Origin: Labilibaculum antarcticum
Lineage (GTDB): Bacteria; Bacteroidota; Bacteroidia; Bacteroidales; Marinifilaceae
Length of the DNA stretch: 64,000 nt
Assembly (NCBI RefSeq): GCF_002356295.1
Contig: NZ_AP018042.1
Span: 4,806,361-4,870,360, forward strand
Reading direction: 5' to 3'
Under the pieces are notes generated by a model. The model was not told the origin of the DNA and ran no database searches. It saw only the letters and a program-made list of their open reading frames with translations. Of the stretch, positions 52,722 to 61,772 are shown in pieces. Both the position numbers and the translations under genes were made by a program. The first letter of the stretch is position 1, and every line of letters starts with the position of its first letter.

Positions 52722-52758
52722 AAAGAGGCTGTATTCTAACATGAATAGCAGCCTCTTT
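52722..52758 (-). terminator. Terminator of the mtnN-luxS operon
   Basis: AAAGAGGCTG and ATTC (52722-52735) pair with GAAT and GCAGCCTCTTT (52743-52758). A long T-run follows on the minus strand. Confidence 0.85.
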
Positions 52759-52776
52759 AAATTTTGTATTTCTTCC

Positions 52777-53256
52777 TTATTCAGGATAATTTAAGTTTTC
52801 TTCAGTAAGATTTCCCAAAACCTCAGTTTTGAATTTGTTGGATTCCCATCTCGCCATTGGTAAATCGTGGCTCATGTAATTTCCACATTCAATCTTGTTG
52901 GTTCCTGGAATTTCGTCTGTGAAATTAGCCATGAAATCAAACATTTCCTGAGTTAGTTTTACAATATCCCTTGATTCTAAATCGCCATTAAAAATAACGT
53001 AGAATCCAGTACGGCAACCCATTGGACCAAAATAGATCGTGCGATCGGACCATTCCTTATGATTTCTCAAAAAGGTTGCGCCTAAGTGCTCCATAGTATG
53101 CATTGCAGGAATATCCATTGCCGGTTCCTGGTTTGGCAATTTGGTTCGAATATCGAAACTTGTTAAGGTTTCTGCTCCAACTTTATCCTTACGGGATACA
53201 TAGATCCCTCTTTTCAATTTATTGTGATCAACTGTAAAGCTTTGTATTTTTTCCAT
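52777..53256 (-). CDS. luxS: S-ribosylhomocysteine lyase (AI-2 synthase)
   Basis: 159 residues, the usual LuxS length. The metal site HTMEHLGATFLR provides two His ligands and the catalytic Glu, and GPMGCRTGFYVI contains the active-site Cys. A third His lies earlier in SFTVDHNKLKRGIYV. The enzyme splits S-ribosylhomocysteine into homocysteine and DPD, the precursor of the AI-2 signal. It follows mtnN by 11 bp, so the two steps of SAH recycling are coexpressed. Confidence 0.97.
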   Translation of the reverse strand: MEKIQSFTVDHNKLKRGIYVSRKDKVGAETLTSFDIRTKLPNQEPAMDIPAMHTMEHLGATFLRNHKEWSDRTIYFGPMGCRTGFYVIFNGDLESRDIVKLTQEMFDFMANFTDEIPGTNKIECGNYMSHDLPMARWESNKFKTEVLGNLTEENLNYPE

Positions 53257-53267
53257 ATTACTATTTT

Positions 53268-53978
53268 TTATTTCTGATTTCCTAACTCACGAACCATTTC
53301 TGTTACCATTTTGGCTGAATTGACTGCGGCTATTTCAACAAATTCCTGATACTCGATGTCATTTTCCTGTCCTGCAATATCCGAAATAGATCGGATAACC
53401 ACAAATGGAATACTGAATTGGTAACAAGTTTGTGCAATTGCAGCACCTTCCATTTCAACAGCTTCGGCAGTAGGGAATAGTGTTTTTATTTTATTTGTAG
53501 CGTCTGCATTATTCATGAACTGATCTCCAGTAAGAATGCATGCTTTTTTTGTTTGTAAATCGGTTAATAAATGAACCGACTTCTCTGCCAAGGCAATTAA
53601 TTTCTCATCTGCGATAAAGCTAGCCGGCATTCCGGGAACTTGGCCTATTTTATAACCGAAAACGGTGCAATCCATATCATGATGAATAACTTCTTCGGAT
53701 ATTACGATATCTCCAACCTTTAAATCGCCGGGGAAACCACCTGCAGCACCAGTATTAATCACATAATCGGGTTGAAAATTGTCGATTAACAATGCAGCAC
53801 CAATGGCTGCATTTACTTTTCCAATACCCGATTGAAGTAAAACAATTTCTACATTGTTTAAAGTACCCGTATAGAAAACAAATGATCCTTTTCTTTGTTC
53901 ATTTCTGTTGGCCAATTGATCGCGAAGCTTAACAACTTCGACTTCCATTGCACCTATAATTCCAATTTTCATGCTCAA
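53268..53978 (-). CDS. mtnN: 5'-methylthioadenosine/S-adenosylhomocysteine nucleosidase
   Basis: 236 residues of the PNP/UDP phosphorylase fold. Seen: IGIIGAMEVEVVKL, VLLQSGIGKVNAAIGAALLI, VINTGAAGGFPGDLKVGDIV, the substrate loop VEMEGAAIAQTCYQF and catalytic Asp in IRSISDIAGQE. It removes adenine from SAH and MTA, giving S-ribosylhomocysteine for LuxS, encoded next. It is cytoplasmic and the first gene of the pair. Confidence 0.96.
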   Translation of the reverse strand: MSMKIGIIGAMEVEVVKLRDQLANRNEQRKGSFVFYTGTLNNVEIVLLQSGIGKVNAAIGAALLIDNFQPDYVINTGAAGGFPGDLKVGDIVISEEVIHHDMDCTVFGYKIGQVPGMPASFIADEKLIALAEKSVHLLTDLQTKKACILTGDQFMNNADATNKIKTLFPTAEAVEMEGAAIAQTCYQFSIPFVVIRSISDIAGQENDIEYQEFVEIAAVNSAKMVTEMVRELGNQK

Positions 53979-54200
53979 TAAGATTTTAGATGAGAGTGAT
54001 AAGATTCTGGACTTCTAATCATCCAATCTCAAATTTCTTCATTAATTTTTAAGAATGCCAAAGGTACAAAACTATCCTGCTGTTCACTCAAGCCCGATTA
54101 ACTTTATTGGTTGTTTTTTCTGGGGGCTAAAATTTCAATTCAATGATCACAGAAAGAAAATTTAATTAACTTCATCATTCTAATAAGAAAAAGTTATCGG

Positions 54201-55148
54201 ATGACCTTAAAACAATTAAAGTATGCTTTGGCATTGGGCCGTTTAGGAAGTTACATAGGTGTTGCTAAATCGATGGGGGTTTCACAACCGGCTGTTAGCC
54301 TGCAAATACAAGCTTTAGAGGAGGAGTTGGGAATTATTCTTTTCGATCGTTCGACCAAAAGTGTTGAGCCTACCTTAAATGGAATTGCCTTTTTGGAGAA
54401 AGCGCAATCTTTGGTAACAGAATCGAGGCAATTGGAAGATTTTGCCATTTTGTTGTCTGAAGAGATTCAGGGTGATGTTTGTTTAGGGATTATTCCAACT
54501 TTATCCCCATTTTTGGTGCCTTTGTTTATCGATGACTTGAATAAAAGGTATCCTAAAATCAAGCTAAAGATTCAGGAGGCAATTACTGAAGATATTTTAC
54601 GGGGAATTAAAAATGGAACCTTTCATGGTGGAATTCTCTCAACACCAATTAAATTGAAAAGTAATCTGGTTTTGGATCCTTTATTTTATGAGCGGTTTTA
54701 TTTGTATGTCTCTGATAAGCATGAACTGTATTCTCAAGATGAAATAGACATCAAAAAATTAGATTATTCAGATGTTTGGCTGCTGAAAGAAGGAAACTGT
54801 TTTATGGATCAGGTGACTAATATTTGCAGTATTCAACCCAACAGCAATGGTAATTTTGTATATGAAAGTAATAATATTGACGCACTGCGAAGAATTGTAG
54901 AGTACAAAGGAGGAGTTACCTTTTTGCCTGAACTTTCTACTTTGATGATTCCTTCGGAACAGGAAGAAATGATTAAGGTGATAAAAGGGAAGAAGAGGGT
55001 GAGAGAAGTGACGATGGTTTCATTAAAGACTGAGGTGAGACGAAACCTGCTGAATGTAATTAGTCAGGTTATTAAAGATAGTGTGCCTTCCCAAATGCTT
55101 AGTTGGGAAGATAAAGAAATTGTAAAAACTAATTTTGTAGAAAAATGA
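54201..55148 (+). CDS. oxyR: OxyR-type LysR-family peroxide sensor
   Basis: 315 residues. The N-terminal winged helix is LysR-type: LKQLKYALALGRLGSYIGVA, then SQPAVSLQIQALEEELGIIL. In the sensor domain Cys200 and Cys209 (EGNCFMDQVTNIC) match the redox pair Cys199/Cys208 of E. coli OxyR. A disulfide formed by H2O2 would activate it. LysR relatives without this pair are metabolic regulators, so OxyR is favoured. It overlaps the downstream monooxygenase-like gene by 4 bp, and ovoA lies ~0.8 kb away, consistent with an oxidative-stress region. Confidence 0.88.
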   Translation: MTLKQLKYALALGRLGSYIGVAKSMGVSQPAVSLQIQALEEELGIILFDRSTKSVEPTLNGIAFLEKAQSLVTESRQLEDFAILLSEEIQGDVCLGIIPTLSPFLVPLFIDDLNKRYPKIKLKIQEAITEDILRGIKNGTFHGGILSTPIKLKSNLVLDPLFYERFYLYVSDKHELYSQDEIDIKKLDYSDVWLLKEGNCFMDQVTNICSIQPNSNGNFVYESNNIDALRRIVEYKGGVTFLPELSTLMIPSEQEEMIKVIKGKKRVREVTMVSLKTEVRRNLLNVISQVIKDSVPSQMLSWEDKEIVKTNFVEK

Positions 55149-55462
55149 TTGCTAAAACAATAAGAACACCCTATTATGCTGTTGTATTTACTTCGATAAA
55201 AACACCGCTTGACAAGGGGTATTCTGAAATGGCGGATTCCATGATAGAACTAGCCCAAAGACAACCTGGTTTTCTGGGAGCAGAATCGGCCGAAAATGAA
55301 GTTGGAATAACAGTTTCGTATTGGGAGAGTATGGATGCAATTAAAAAATGGCAAGCACATCCTGCTCATCAAATTGCTCAGGAAAGAGGCAAAGAGAATT
55401 GGTATCAAAAATATTCGGTAAGGATTTGCAAGGTAGAATCGGACTATTTTTTTGAGAAATAG
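55145..55462 (+). CDS. Antibiotic biosynthesis monooxygenase (ABM)-like protein
   Basis: 105 residues with the dimeric alpha-beta ABM fold: YYAVVFTSIKTPLDKGYSEM, MIELAQRQPGFLGAESAE, GITVSYWESMDAIKKWQAHP and HQIAQERGKENWYQKYSVRI. Such proteins are small mono-oxygenases or haem/quinone-related enzymes; the substrate is unknown. The ATGA overlap with oxyR implies translational coupling, so it is probably part of the peroxide response. Confidence 0.85.
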   Translation: MIAKTIRTPYYAVVFTSIKTPLDKGYSEMADSMIELAQRQPGFLGAESAENEVGITVSYWESMDAIKKWQAHPAHQIAQERGKENWYQKYSVRICKVESDYFFEK

Positions 55463-55545
55463 AGTTTCGAATTCATAAATGCACTCTATACTGAAAGTTT
55501 TCGGGTGTCTAAATGGGATTTTGGGGTGAATGCTTTGAAACCGCC

Positions 55546-55788
55546 TTATTTCCTCGAAAGTAATCCTACAATCCAAATAATAGCTATGGCGCCAACAGTA
55601 GCCGATATCAGTAAACCAAAGAATCCGTTGAGATGAATTCCGAAAAAGCTAAAAATTGTGCCGCCAACGAAAGAGCCGATTACACCTAAAATCATATTGA
55701 CTAAGATGCCATAACCGCGACCTTTTGATAGAATGCCGGCAATCCATCCAGCTACAAGTCCAATTAGTAAAAAAATAAGATAGTTCAT
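55546..55788 (-). CDS. GlsB/YeaQ/YmgE-family stress membrane protein
   Basis: 80 residues with three hydrophobic helices and glycine-rich turns: LIFLLIGLVAGWIAGILSKG, NMILGVIGSFVGGTIFSFFG and LLISATVGAIAIIWIVGLLS. This is the transglycosylase-associated (GlsB/YeaQ/YmgE) family, often induced by general stress. The exact function is unknown. It is monocistronic, between the ABM gene and ovoA, on the opposite strand. Confidence 0.9.
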   Translation of the reverse strand: MNYLIFLLIGLVAGWIAGILSKGRGYGILVNMILGVIGSFVGGTIFSFFGIHLNGFFGLLISATVGAIAIIWIVGLLSRK

Positions 55789-55946
55789 AAATTGAAAATT
55801 AGTGCCTTGTTAAAATACTTAAAATTCTCAAAACAAAACTTATCTTTTGATTGTTTGTCATACACTAGAATGGTTTTTTGAATGGATAAGAATAATCATT
55901 AACTTCATTTTTGCAATGAAAGCGAAAAATTCAAAGCTGAAATTTT

Positions 55947-58082
55947 ATGGGAAATATGATAGAAACAAAGAGTCAGCAAGATTTATTGGTGACTAAAACA
56001 CCAATATTGAACCAAGGGAATCCTGAAGAAAAAAGAAGAGAACTTCTCAATTATTTTAGAGCTACCTGGGAATTGGATGAACGGTTATACGATTGCCTAA
56101 ATGGACAGGAAGCATTTCTGCATCGTGCTGATCCATTGCGTCATCCATTGGCATTCTATTTTGGTCATACGGCAACTTTTTTTGTTAATAAACTGATACT
56201 TGCAGGAATTATTACTGAAAGAATTGATTCAAAGTTTGAATCGATGTTTGCTGTGGGGGTGGATGAAATGTCGTGGGATGATTTGAATGAAAAGCATTAC
56301 GACTGGCCGACTGTAGAGGAGACTCAGGTTTATCGTAACAAGACTAAAAAAATGATTGAGAAGCTGATTTTAGAGCTTCCTCTTACCATTCCAATCAATT
56401 GGGAAAGTCAGTTTTGGGTGATTGTAATGGGGATAGAACATCAGCGTATTCATATTGAAACATCATCGGTATTGATTCGGCAATTGCCGATTGATCTGGT
56501 GAAGCCAAATTCTCTCTTTAAAATTTGCGAGGAATGGGGGAATGCTCCAGCTAACGAATTGGTAAAGGTTAAATCGGGAAAGGTTAGTATCGGAAAAGGA
56601 AAAGATAATGCTTTGTATGGTTGGGACAATGAGTTTGGAAAATACAATTCTAAAATAAAATCATTTTACGCATCAAAGTTTTTAGTCTCTAATGAAGAGT
56701 TTAAGGCTTTTGTAGATGATGATGGGTACACAACAGAAAAGTGGTGGACGGAAGAAGGCTGGGGCTGGGTGACTTATAAAAAATGTACCCATCCTTTGTT
56801 TTGGGTGAAAGAGGGGACCGAATGGAAGTTTCGCACGCTGCTGGAGATTATTGAAATGCCTTGGAATTGGCCTGCGGAGGTAAATTATCTGGAAGCAAAG
56901 GCTTTCTGTAACTGGAAATCTGCGAAGACAGGCAAAACGTTACGCATGCCAACCGAGGCGGAGTATTATCGTTTACGGGATTCACTGCATATTGCCGATC
57001 AGCCGGAATGGGAAATAGCACCAGGGAATATTAATTTGGAGCATTACGCTTCCTCTTGTCCGGTGGATAAATTTGAAACCGGTGGTTTTTACGATGTAAT
57101 TGGCAACGTGTGGCAATGGACCGAGATGCCTATTTCAGGATTGGATGGTTTCGAGATTCATCCGTTTTACGATGATTTTTCAACACCAACTTTTGATGCC
57201 AAACACAATCTGATTAAAGGAGGTTCGTGGATTTCGACGGGGAACCTGGCCATTCGCGATTCCCGTTATGCTTTTCGTCGTCATTTTTATCAGCATGCAG
57301 GTTTTCGGTATATCGAATCGGATGTGAAAGTGGAAATTGAAACCGATTACTACGAAACCGATAATTTGGTATCGCAATATTGTGAATTTCAATATGGAGA
57401 AGAATATTTTGGCATCCAAAATTATTCAGAAGCTTGTCTTTCGATTATTGAAAATCATCTGGCCGATTTACACAAAGGAAATGCGCTGGATTTGGGATGT
57501 GCAACTGGCAGAACATCATTCGAGCTGGCTAAACATTTCGATCGGGTGACAGGAGTAGATTTTTCGGCTCGCTTTATTCGAATTGGAACTCAGCTAAAAG
57601 AAACCGGAAAACTAAAATATATCCGAGAGGAAGAAGGAAAGTTGACGAGTTATCAGGAGGTGAAACTGGAAGATCATAATTTGGATATTATTCGAAATAA
57701 GGTGGAATTCTTTCAAGCAGATGCTTGCAATTTAAAGGATATTTATACCGGATATGATTTGGTGTTTGCAGGAAACTTAATTGATCGATTGTACGACCCA
57801 ATTCAATTTCTGAAAGACATTCACCAGCGAATTAATGAAAATGGAATGTTGGTATTAACTTCGCCATACACTTGGTTGGAAGAGTTTACTGAGCTAAATA
57901 AATGGGTGGGTGGATATCGAAAAGATGGCGAACCTTACACAACACTGGATGGGTTAAAGGAGATTTTGAAAGAGCATTTTTATTTGTTGGATGAACCGAA
58001 GGATGTGCCTTTTGTTATTCGTGAAACATCAAGAAAATATCAGCATACAATAGCGCAAATGACAATTTGGAAGAAGAAATAA
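55947..58082 (+). CDS. ovoA: Ovothiol synthase OvoA (sulfoxide synthase + methyltransferase)
   Basis: 711 residues with the full OvoA layout. An N-terminal DinB-like iron domain has the HX3HXE site His165-His169-Glu171 (EHQRIHIE) and HPLAFYFGHTATFF. A central FGE-sulfatase/C-type-lectin domain follows (residues ~200-450; FLVSNEEFKAFVDDDGY, GNVWQWTEMP, RYAFRRHFYQHAGFRY). The C-terminal class I methyltransferase has ALDLGCATGRTSFELAK. It couples cysteine to histidine with O2 to give 5-histidylcysteine sulfoxide and methylates the later product, leading to ovothiol A, a thiol antioxidant. An ATG at 55956 is an alternative start. A terminator follows. Confidence 0.93.
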   Translation: MGNMIETKSQQDLLVTKTPILNQGNPEEKRRELLNYFRATWELDERLYDCLNGQEAFLHRADPLRHPLAFYFGHTATFFVNKLILAGIITERIDSKFESMFAVGVDEMSWDDLNEKHYDWPTVEETQVYRNKTKKMIEKLILELPLTIPINWESQFWVIVMGIEHQRIHIETSSVLIRQLPIDLVKPNSLFKICEEWGNAPANELVKVKSGKVSIGKGKDNALYGWDNEFGKYNSKIKSFYASKFLVSNEEFKAFVDDDGYTTEKWWTEEGWGWVTYKKCTHPLFWVKEGTEWKFRTLLEIIEMPWNWPAEVNYLEAKAFCNWKSAKTGKTLRMPTEAEYYRLRDSLHIADQPEWEIAPGNINLEHYASSCPVDKFETGGFYDVIGNVWQWTEMPISGLDGFEIHPFYDDFSTPTFDAKHNLIKGGSWISTGNLAIRDSRYAFRRHFYQHAGFRYIESDVKVEIETDYYETDNLVSQYCEFQYGEEYFGIQNYSEACLSIIENHLADLHKGNALDLGCATGRTSFELAKHFDRVTGVDFSARFIRIGTQLKETGKLKYIREEEGKLTSYQEVKLEDHNLDIIRNKVEFFQADACNLKDIYTGYDLVFAGNLIDRLYDPIQFLKDIHQRINENGMLVLTSPYTWLEEFTELNKWVGGYRKDGEPYTTLDGLKEILKEHFYLLDEPKDVPFVIRETSRKYQHTIAQMTIWKKK

Positions 58083-58089
58083 GGCGATA

Positions 58090-58129
58090 AAAAAGGGACA
58101 ATTGATGATTTTCAATTGTCCCTTTTTTT
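58090..58129. terminator. Terminator after ovoA, GGGACAATT type
   Basis: AAAAAGGGACAATTGA pairs with TCAATTGTCCCTTTTT and is T-flanked on both strands. A near-copy lies at 62918-62954. Confidence 0.9.
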
Positions 58130-58141
58130 GAAGAATTATAG

Positions 58142-58589
58142 TTATTCGCCTGAAGATTTATTCTCACCAGGAATAACTTCATCTTCTCTAATAATTAGCG
58201 GGAGTAATTCTCCACATTTCGGACAAAAATTGACTGGGTTAATGATTAGGTAATTACATTCGTCACAATTAGTCTTTTGGTAAACGTTAAGATACTTATC
58301 CCCTAATTTTGTACGTTTGATATGTGAGTCCTGAGTTTTTTTTTATCTTTATTTCTTTTTGTTTATTTGGGTCAAGTAATTTTTGTTTTCCAATAAGATC
58401 TGGATAACTAAAACCGACTAATTCATGTAATTTTAGAATTTCAAAGTTGGTGATTGATTTGTATCCTGAAAAAATATTTTTTGCGATACCAATTTCAATT
58501 TCAAGTAATTCAGCAACCGCTTCAACGCTTAGTGCTTTTTCAATCAATTGCTTGTTAAATTCTTCAGGATTAATGTATTTGAATGCCAT
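58142..58589 (-). pseudogene. HTH-like/zinc-ribbon protein, copy 1, frameshifted in an A9 tract
   Basis: From the ATG at 58589 the frame encodes 97 residues (AFKYINPEEFNKQLIEKALS, VEAVAELLEIEIGIAKN) and stops at ~58296. In the next frame the sequence continues with GDKYLNVYQKTNCDECNYLI, then INPVNFCPKCGELLPLIIRE, to a TAA at 58144-58142. Together this matches copies 2 and 3, whose C-termini are a CxxC-CxxC zinc ribbon. The frames switch at T9 on the plus strand (58336-58344; A9 in the gene). Losing one A restores a ~148-residue protein. It may be a pseudogene, a phase-variable gene or a site of slippage. Confidence 0.75.
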
Positions 58590-58854
58590 ATTTAGTGTTA
58601 ATTTTTGATTGTTATCACGAAAATAGTTGAATATTTTTAATTGTTAGCTTAATTTTAAAATATTGTAAATTATTTACAGTGAAAAAAAAGTAATAATGTT
58701 AACTGTATGAACAATTATCGCTTTAAAAATTTTATCCGTGTAGTGGCATTGTACTATTGAAATAAAACCGAGGTAATCGGTTTTTAAAAAAATATTGTGA
58801 ATGTATCTTGATTTCAAGTTCAATCGAAGTATCAATAGTAACAGGTAGTTTATT
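58590..58854 (-). promoter_or_regulatory. Duplicated upstream region with palindromic operator, copy 1
   Basis: This ~265 bp is a recognisable copy of 62593-62864. It includes TGTAAATTATTTACA (58664-58678), an inverted repeat with one central base, 75 bp before the start codon. It is probably an autoregulatory site. The rest of the gap to 59128 shows no gene. Confidence 0.65.
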
Positions 58855-59128
58855 CCATCAGCAGAATTACACCAGTTTTTATTGTTCGGTCATCTACCCT
58901 GTTTCCGCTCCTAAGGGAGCTAATCTCATTGTATCTTTGCCCTAATCTACAAAGCAATAATTTTCACACGAAGCAATTTTCTTTACATTTTACAGTGTCT
59001 AATGGTTTGTCATTGTGTGCTGTGGGTTGGGATGTTATTGTCTACACATCTGCTTTTAATTGTGAACTAAAAATAGCAAAGTCGCAATGTAACTTAGCTC
59101 ACTCATTTGTATGTATTCGCAAGTTGTC

Positions 59129-60400
59129 TTATTCAAACCTTATAAACATTTTATCGAAATTTAAAGTCATGGTATTGAATTGTTGAATCAGGTCTTGTCC
59201 TATATTTCCATACACTGTTTCATCTTCTTTAATTTTTTCTTTCAATACCTGAATGTCTTTGAGTGCAGCGTCTTTTCCCAAAATATTGAACGTATGATTG
59301 ATCACATATCCATCAAATCCAGCTTTCCCACCGGCACCTCCAAAACTAATTTTTTCAGGCTGATAATGTTTGGTAATTTCATCAAGGTTTTCCTTATAAA
59401 AAGAATGGTAAAGCATTGTATTATCTGCACCTGTATCAAAAGTAAAGTGCATTCCGTCTATGTAAATTAAAGGGGTTAATCCATTCATTGCCATATTCGA
59501 ACTCTCTATGAAAGCCGTCCTTTCTTTAGGAATAATGAAATCACCATTTTGGGTTATCTGTATTTCCTTTAAGGCTTCAATTAAGGGGAAACCTAATATT
59601 CCATAAATCTGATAATTTATCTGTGGAAAAGACAAGTCTTCGTCTGGTAATACCAAAAAAATGACATGATACATATCGACATTTCCCATTGTCAGTTGAT
59701 CACACACGGCCAACTGAGCCAAAATTTTAGTACCTGTAATAGTTTCGACTTCTATTTCTACAGGAATGATTTTCATTTTTAGCCGCTCTGCAACAGATTG
59801 CGAAGTGGTCGATAAATTAGCACCCGTATCAAAAATAAAATTTAGGGTATCACAATTTGCAGACACTTTCAGGTTTTTTAGGCCTGCGATGTCTTTTTCC
59901 ATCTTCAGGATTGTATTCTGTTTGATAATTACTTTTTGCGGAGAAGTGTTTTCTAATGAAGACCATATTTTTAAGCTGTTCTCAAAACTGGCTGTTTCCT
60001 TCTTAGTAAGATCTTTTTTATAATCACTCAAAATAGTAATAATGGAATTTTTAGCTTCTTTGTAATTGTACAGTTTCAAAGAGTTATCCATTTTTACTTC
60101 GTACAGTTTTAATTGAAGAGAATCAGGAATACTTAGTTTTTTATCGATTAGGAATGTTATCTTTTCCTGCGATTCATCCAGTCGGTTAAATGCATTATCT
60201 AAAAGGGCTTCAGTGAATTTTTGATAGGCTATGGGAAAATTATTTTTAGCGAAAGAATACATTTCTTTTGCCTTAAAGAAATTCTTCTGTTCAAGTAAAT
60301 CATATATATCATTGAATTTAAGATTCTCATTCTGGCCGAATAGATTCAAACAGGATAAAATCCATAAAAAAGAAATTCCGATTTTTTTTAGATGTCTCAA
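59129..60400 (-). CDS. Double-domain retropepsin-like aspartic protease
   Basis: 423 residues with a signal peptide ending near LNLFGQNE. Residues ~25-165 are helical. Two aspartic-protease halves follow, each with a catalytic motif: FDTGANLS (Asp191) and FDTGADNTML (Asp322). ILGFPLIEALKEIQI and GNIGQDLIQQFNTMTLNF are the matching flap and second-strand motifs. With both halves on one chain it could be active as a monomer, like pepsin. The substrate is unknown; periplasmic protein processing is likely. It lies 76 bp downstream of the unknown gene at 60477 on the same strand. Confidence 0.85.
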   Translation of the reverse strand: MRHLKKIGISFLWILSCLNLFGQNENLKFNDIYDLLEQKNFFKAKEMYSFAKNNFPIAYQKFTEALLDNAFNRLDESQEKITFLIDKKLSIPDSLQLKLYEVKMDNSLKLYNYKEAKNSIITILSDYKKDLTKKETASFENSLKIWSSLENTSPQKVIIKQNTILKMEKDIAGLKNLKVSANCDTLNFIFDTGANLSTTSQSVAERLKMKIIPVEIEVETITGTKILAQLAVCDQLTMGNVDMYHVIFLVLPDEDLSFPQINYQIYGILGFPLIEALKEIQITQNGDFIIPKERTAFIESSNMAMNGLTPLIYIDGMHFTFDTGADNTMLYHSFYKENLDEITKHYQPEKISFGGAGGKAGFDGYVINHTFNILGKDAALKDIQVLKEKIKEDETVYGNIGQDLIQQFNTMTLNFDKMFIRFE

Positions 60401-60476
60401 TTACTGTATGGTTTCAAATTGTTGATAGTATTTGTTTTATTTTCTGGAATTTAGATAATCAGGCAAGTTCTTAGCC

Positions 60477-61292
60477 TTACTCCTCATCTTCATTAATATA
60501 GTCCCCATCATCATTCGTTATTTTTTTATGGTAGGGTGGAATTTCGAAGTAGAACGGCATTTCGAGCACCTGCAATGTTTCTTTAAAAAACTGACACAAT
60601 GAGTAAAGTTCTTTTTGGGCCAGATAAGTAAGCAGATTGTCTTTTGTTTCCGTGCATATTTCAACTGTAAACATTTCTTTTAGCTCATCAAGAGCATTTT
60701 GTCGCAACCACTCCAACGAATCGAGATGCTCACGAATAAGGTAGTCCGAAAAAGATTCAAAGTTCAGAAGTTTACTTAGGGAATCTGTCATTTCCGGCTC
60801 GTAGAGTTTTTCTTTGCCTGTTGTTTTTAAGGTGACAAGAAGATTAGATAAATGATAGATCTGTTTTGCAATGTTCTCGTTTACATCTTTTGTGAATTTT
60901 TCTTTTTTGCGGGTAAAAGTTCTTTCGGGGGGAACTGGAAAAGAGATCAAATATTTTTCAACAATTGCGCAAGACTCATAATATTTTCGTTTGAGCAGAT
61001 GGCTGAGCAGTTTTTGTTTTACGATATCGGTAACCGGTTCTACCAATGTTCCCATGATGTGCTTCAAAGCGTCTGGGTCGTTTTTTGCGACCCAGGCCAC
61101 GCTGTCGTAATAAGCGCCAAGATCATCAAAGCTGATGTTGTCAATATCACGTAGGTCATCAATGCTGGATATCATGTATACCGAGTTTAGTGCATATTTG
61201 TACCAACGGTAACGGGGTTTGCCATCTATTTCTTCCCATGCGTATTTATCAGACTCTGAAAAGTCCAATTTGTCTATAATATCGTAAAACAT
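60477..61292 (-). CDS. Hypothetical acidic helical protein
   Basis: 271 residues, not recognised. There is no signal peptide or membrane helix. It starts MFYDIIDKLDFSESDKYAWE and is mainly helical, with repeated-looking helix pairs around DPDALKHIMGTLVEPVTDIV and DSLEWLRQNALDELKEMFTV, each followed by a KxxLL..L..K(R/E)xYxxC segment. It may therefore be an internal duplication. The C-terminus is acidic (NDDGDYINEDEE). It is 48 bp downstream of copy 2 of the HTH-zinc ribbon family and upstream of the aspartic protease, a probable operon. Confidence 0.6.
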   Translation of the reverse strand: MFYDIIDKLDFSESDKYAWEEIDGKPRYRWYKYALNSVYMISSIDDLRDIDNISFDDLGAYYDSVAWVAKNDPDALKHIMGTLVEPVTDIVKQKLLSHLLKRKYYESCAIVEKYLISFPVPPERTFTRKKEKFTKDVNENIAKQIYHLSNLLVTLKTTGKEKLYEPEMTDSLSKLLNFESFSDYLIREHLDSLEWLRQNALDELKEMFTVEICTETKDNLLTYLAQKELYSLCQFFKETLQVLEMPFYFEIPPYHKKITNDDGDYINEDEE

Positions 61293-61340
61293 GCAATTTG
61301 GGTTTTTATATTTTTAGAGTCTAATACTACATCTAGATTC

Positions 61341-61772
61341 TCATTTTTCATTAGGAATTGTCTTATCATCTCTAATAAGCTGAGGAAGTAATTCTCCACA
61401 ATTCGGACAATAATTGACTGGGTTATTAATCAGGAAATTACATTTTTCACAGCTGGCTTTTTCATCAATGTCAAGGTAGGTATTCTTCAAAATTGAATGA
61501 TTGTTATTTGAGCTATGTTTTTTAGGCCTTACTATTTTGATTGGTTTATTTTCGTTAATTGTTTTTTCACTTGTAATAAGATCAAGGTAAACGAAACCCA
61601 TTAATTCATGTAGTTTAAGGATTTCAATTTCAGGGATCGATTTGTATCCTGCAAAAATATCTTTTGCATGATTAATTTCTAGAGTAAGTATTTCAGCAAC
61701 ATCTTTAAGGGTTAATTTTTTTTCAGTTAATTGTCTGTCGAATTCTTTTGGGTTTATGTAAGATGTAGTCAT
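61341..61772 (-). CDS. HTH-like/zinc-ribbon protein, copy 2
   Basis: 143 residues. Residues ~1-65 (YINPKEFDRQLTEKKLTLKD, VAEILTLEINHAKDIFAGYK) look like an XRE-type helix-turn-helix by spacing, with GYKSIPEIEILKLHELMGF as the next helices. A basic linker (KIVRPKKHSS) leads to a zinc ribbon: CEKCNFLIN and YCPNCGELLP. It is the intact form of the frameshifted copy 1. It is probably a small DNA- or RNA-binding regulator. A degenerate version of the family palindrome lies 78 bp upstream. The gene begins a probable operon with 60477 and 59129. Confidence 0.7.
   Translation of the reverse strand: MTTSYINPKEFDRQLTEKKLTLKDVAEILTLEINHAKDIFAGYKSIPEIEILKLHELMGFVYLDLITSEKTINENKPIKIVRPKKHSSNNNHSILKNTYLDIDEKASCEKCNFLINNPVNYCPNCGELLPQLIRDDKTIPNEK

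Noticed and set aside
58855-59128. 85-codon frame at 58929-59186
   Set aside because: Cys/Phe/Ser-rich, overlaps the 3' end of the protease gene on the other strand and has no recognisable features.
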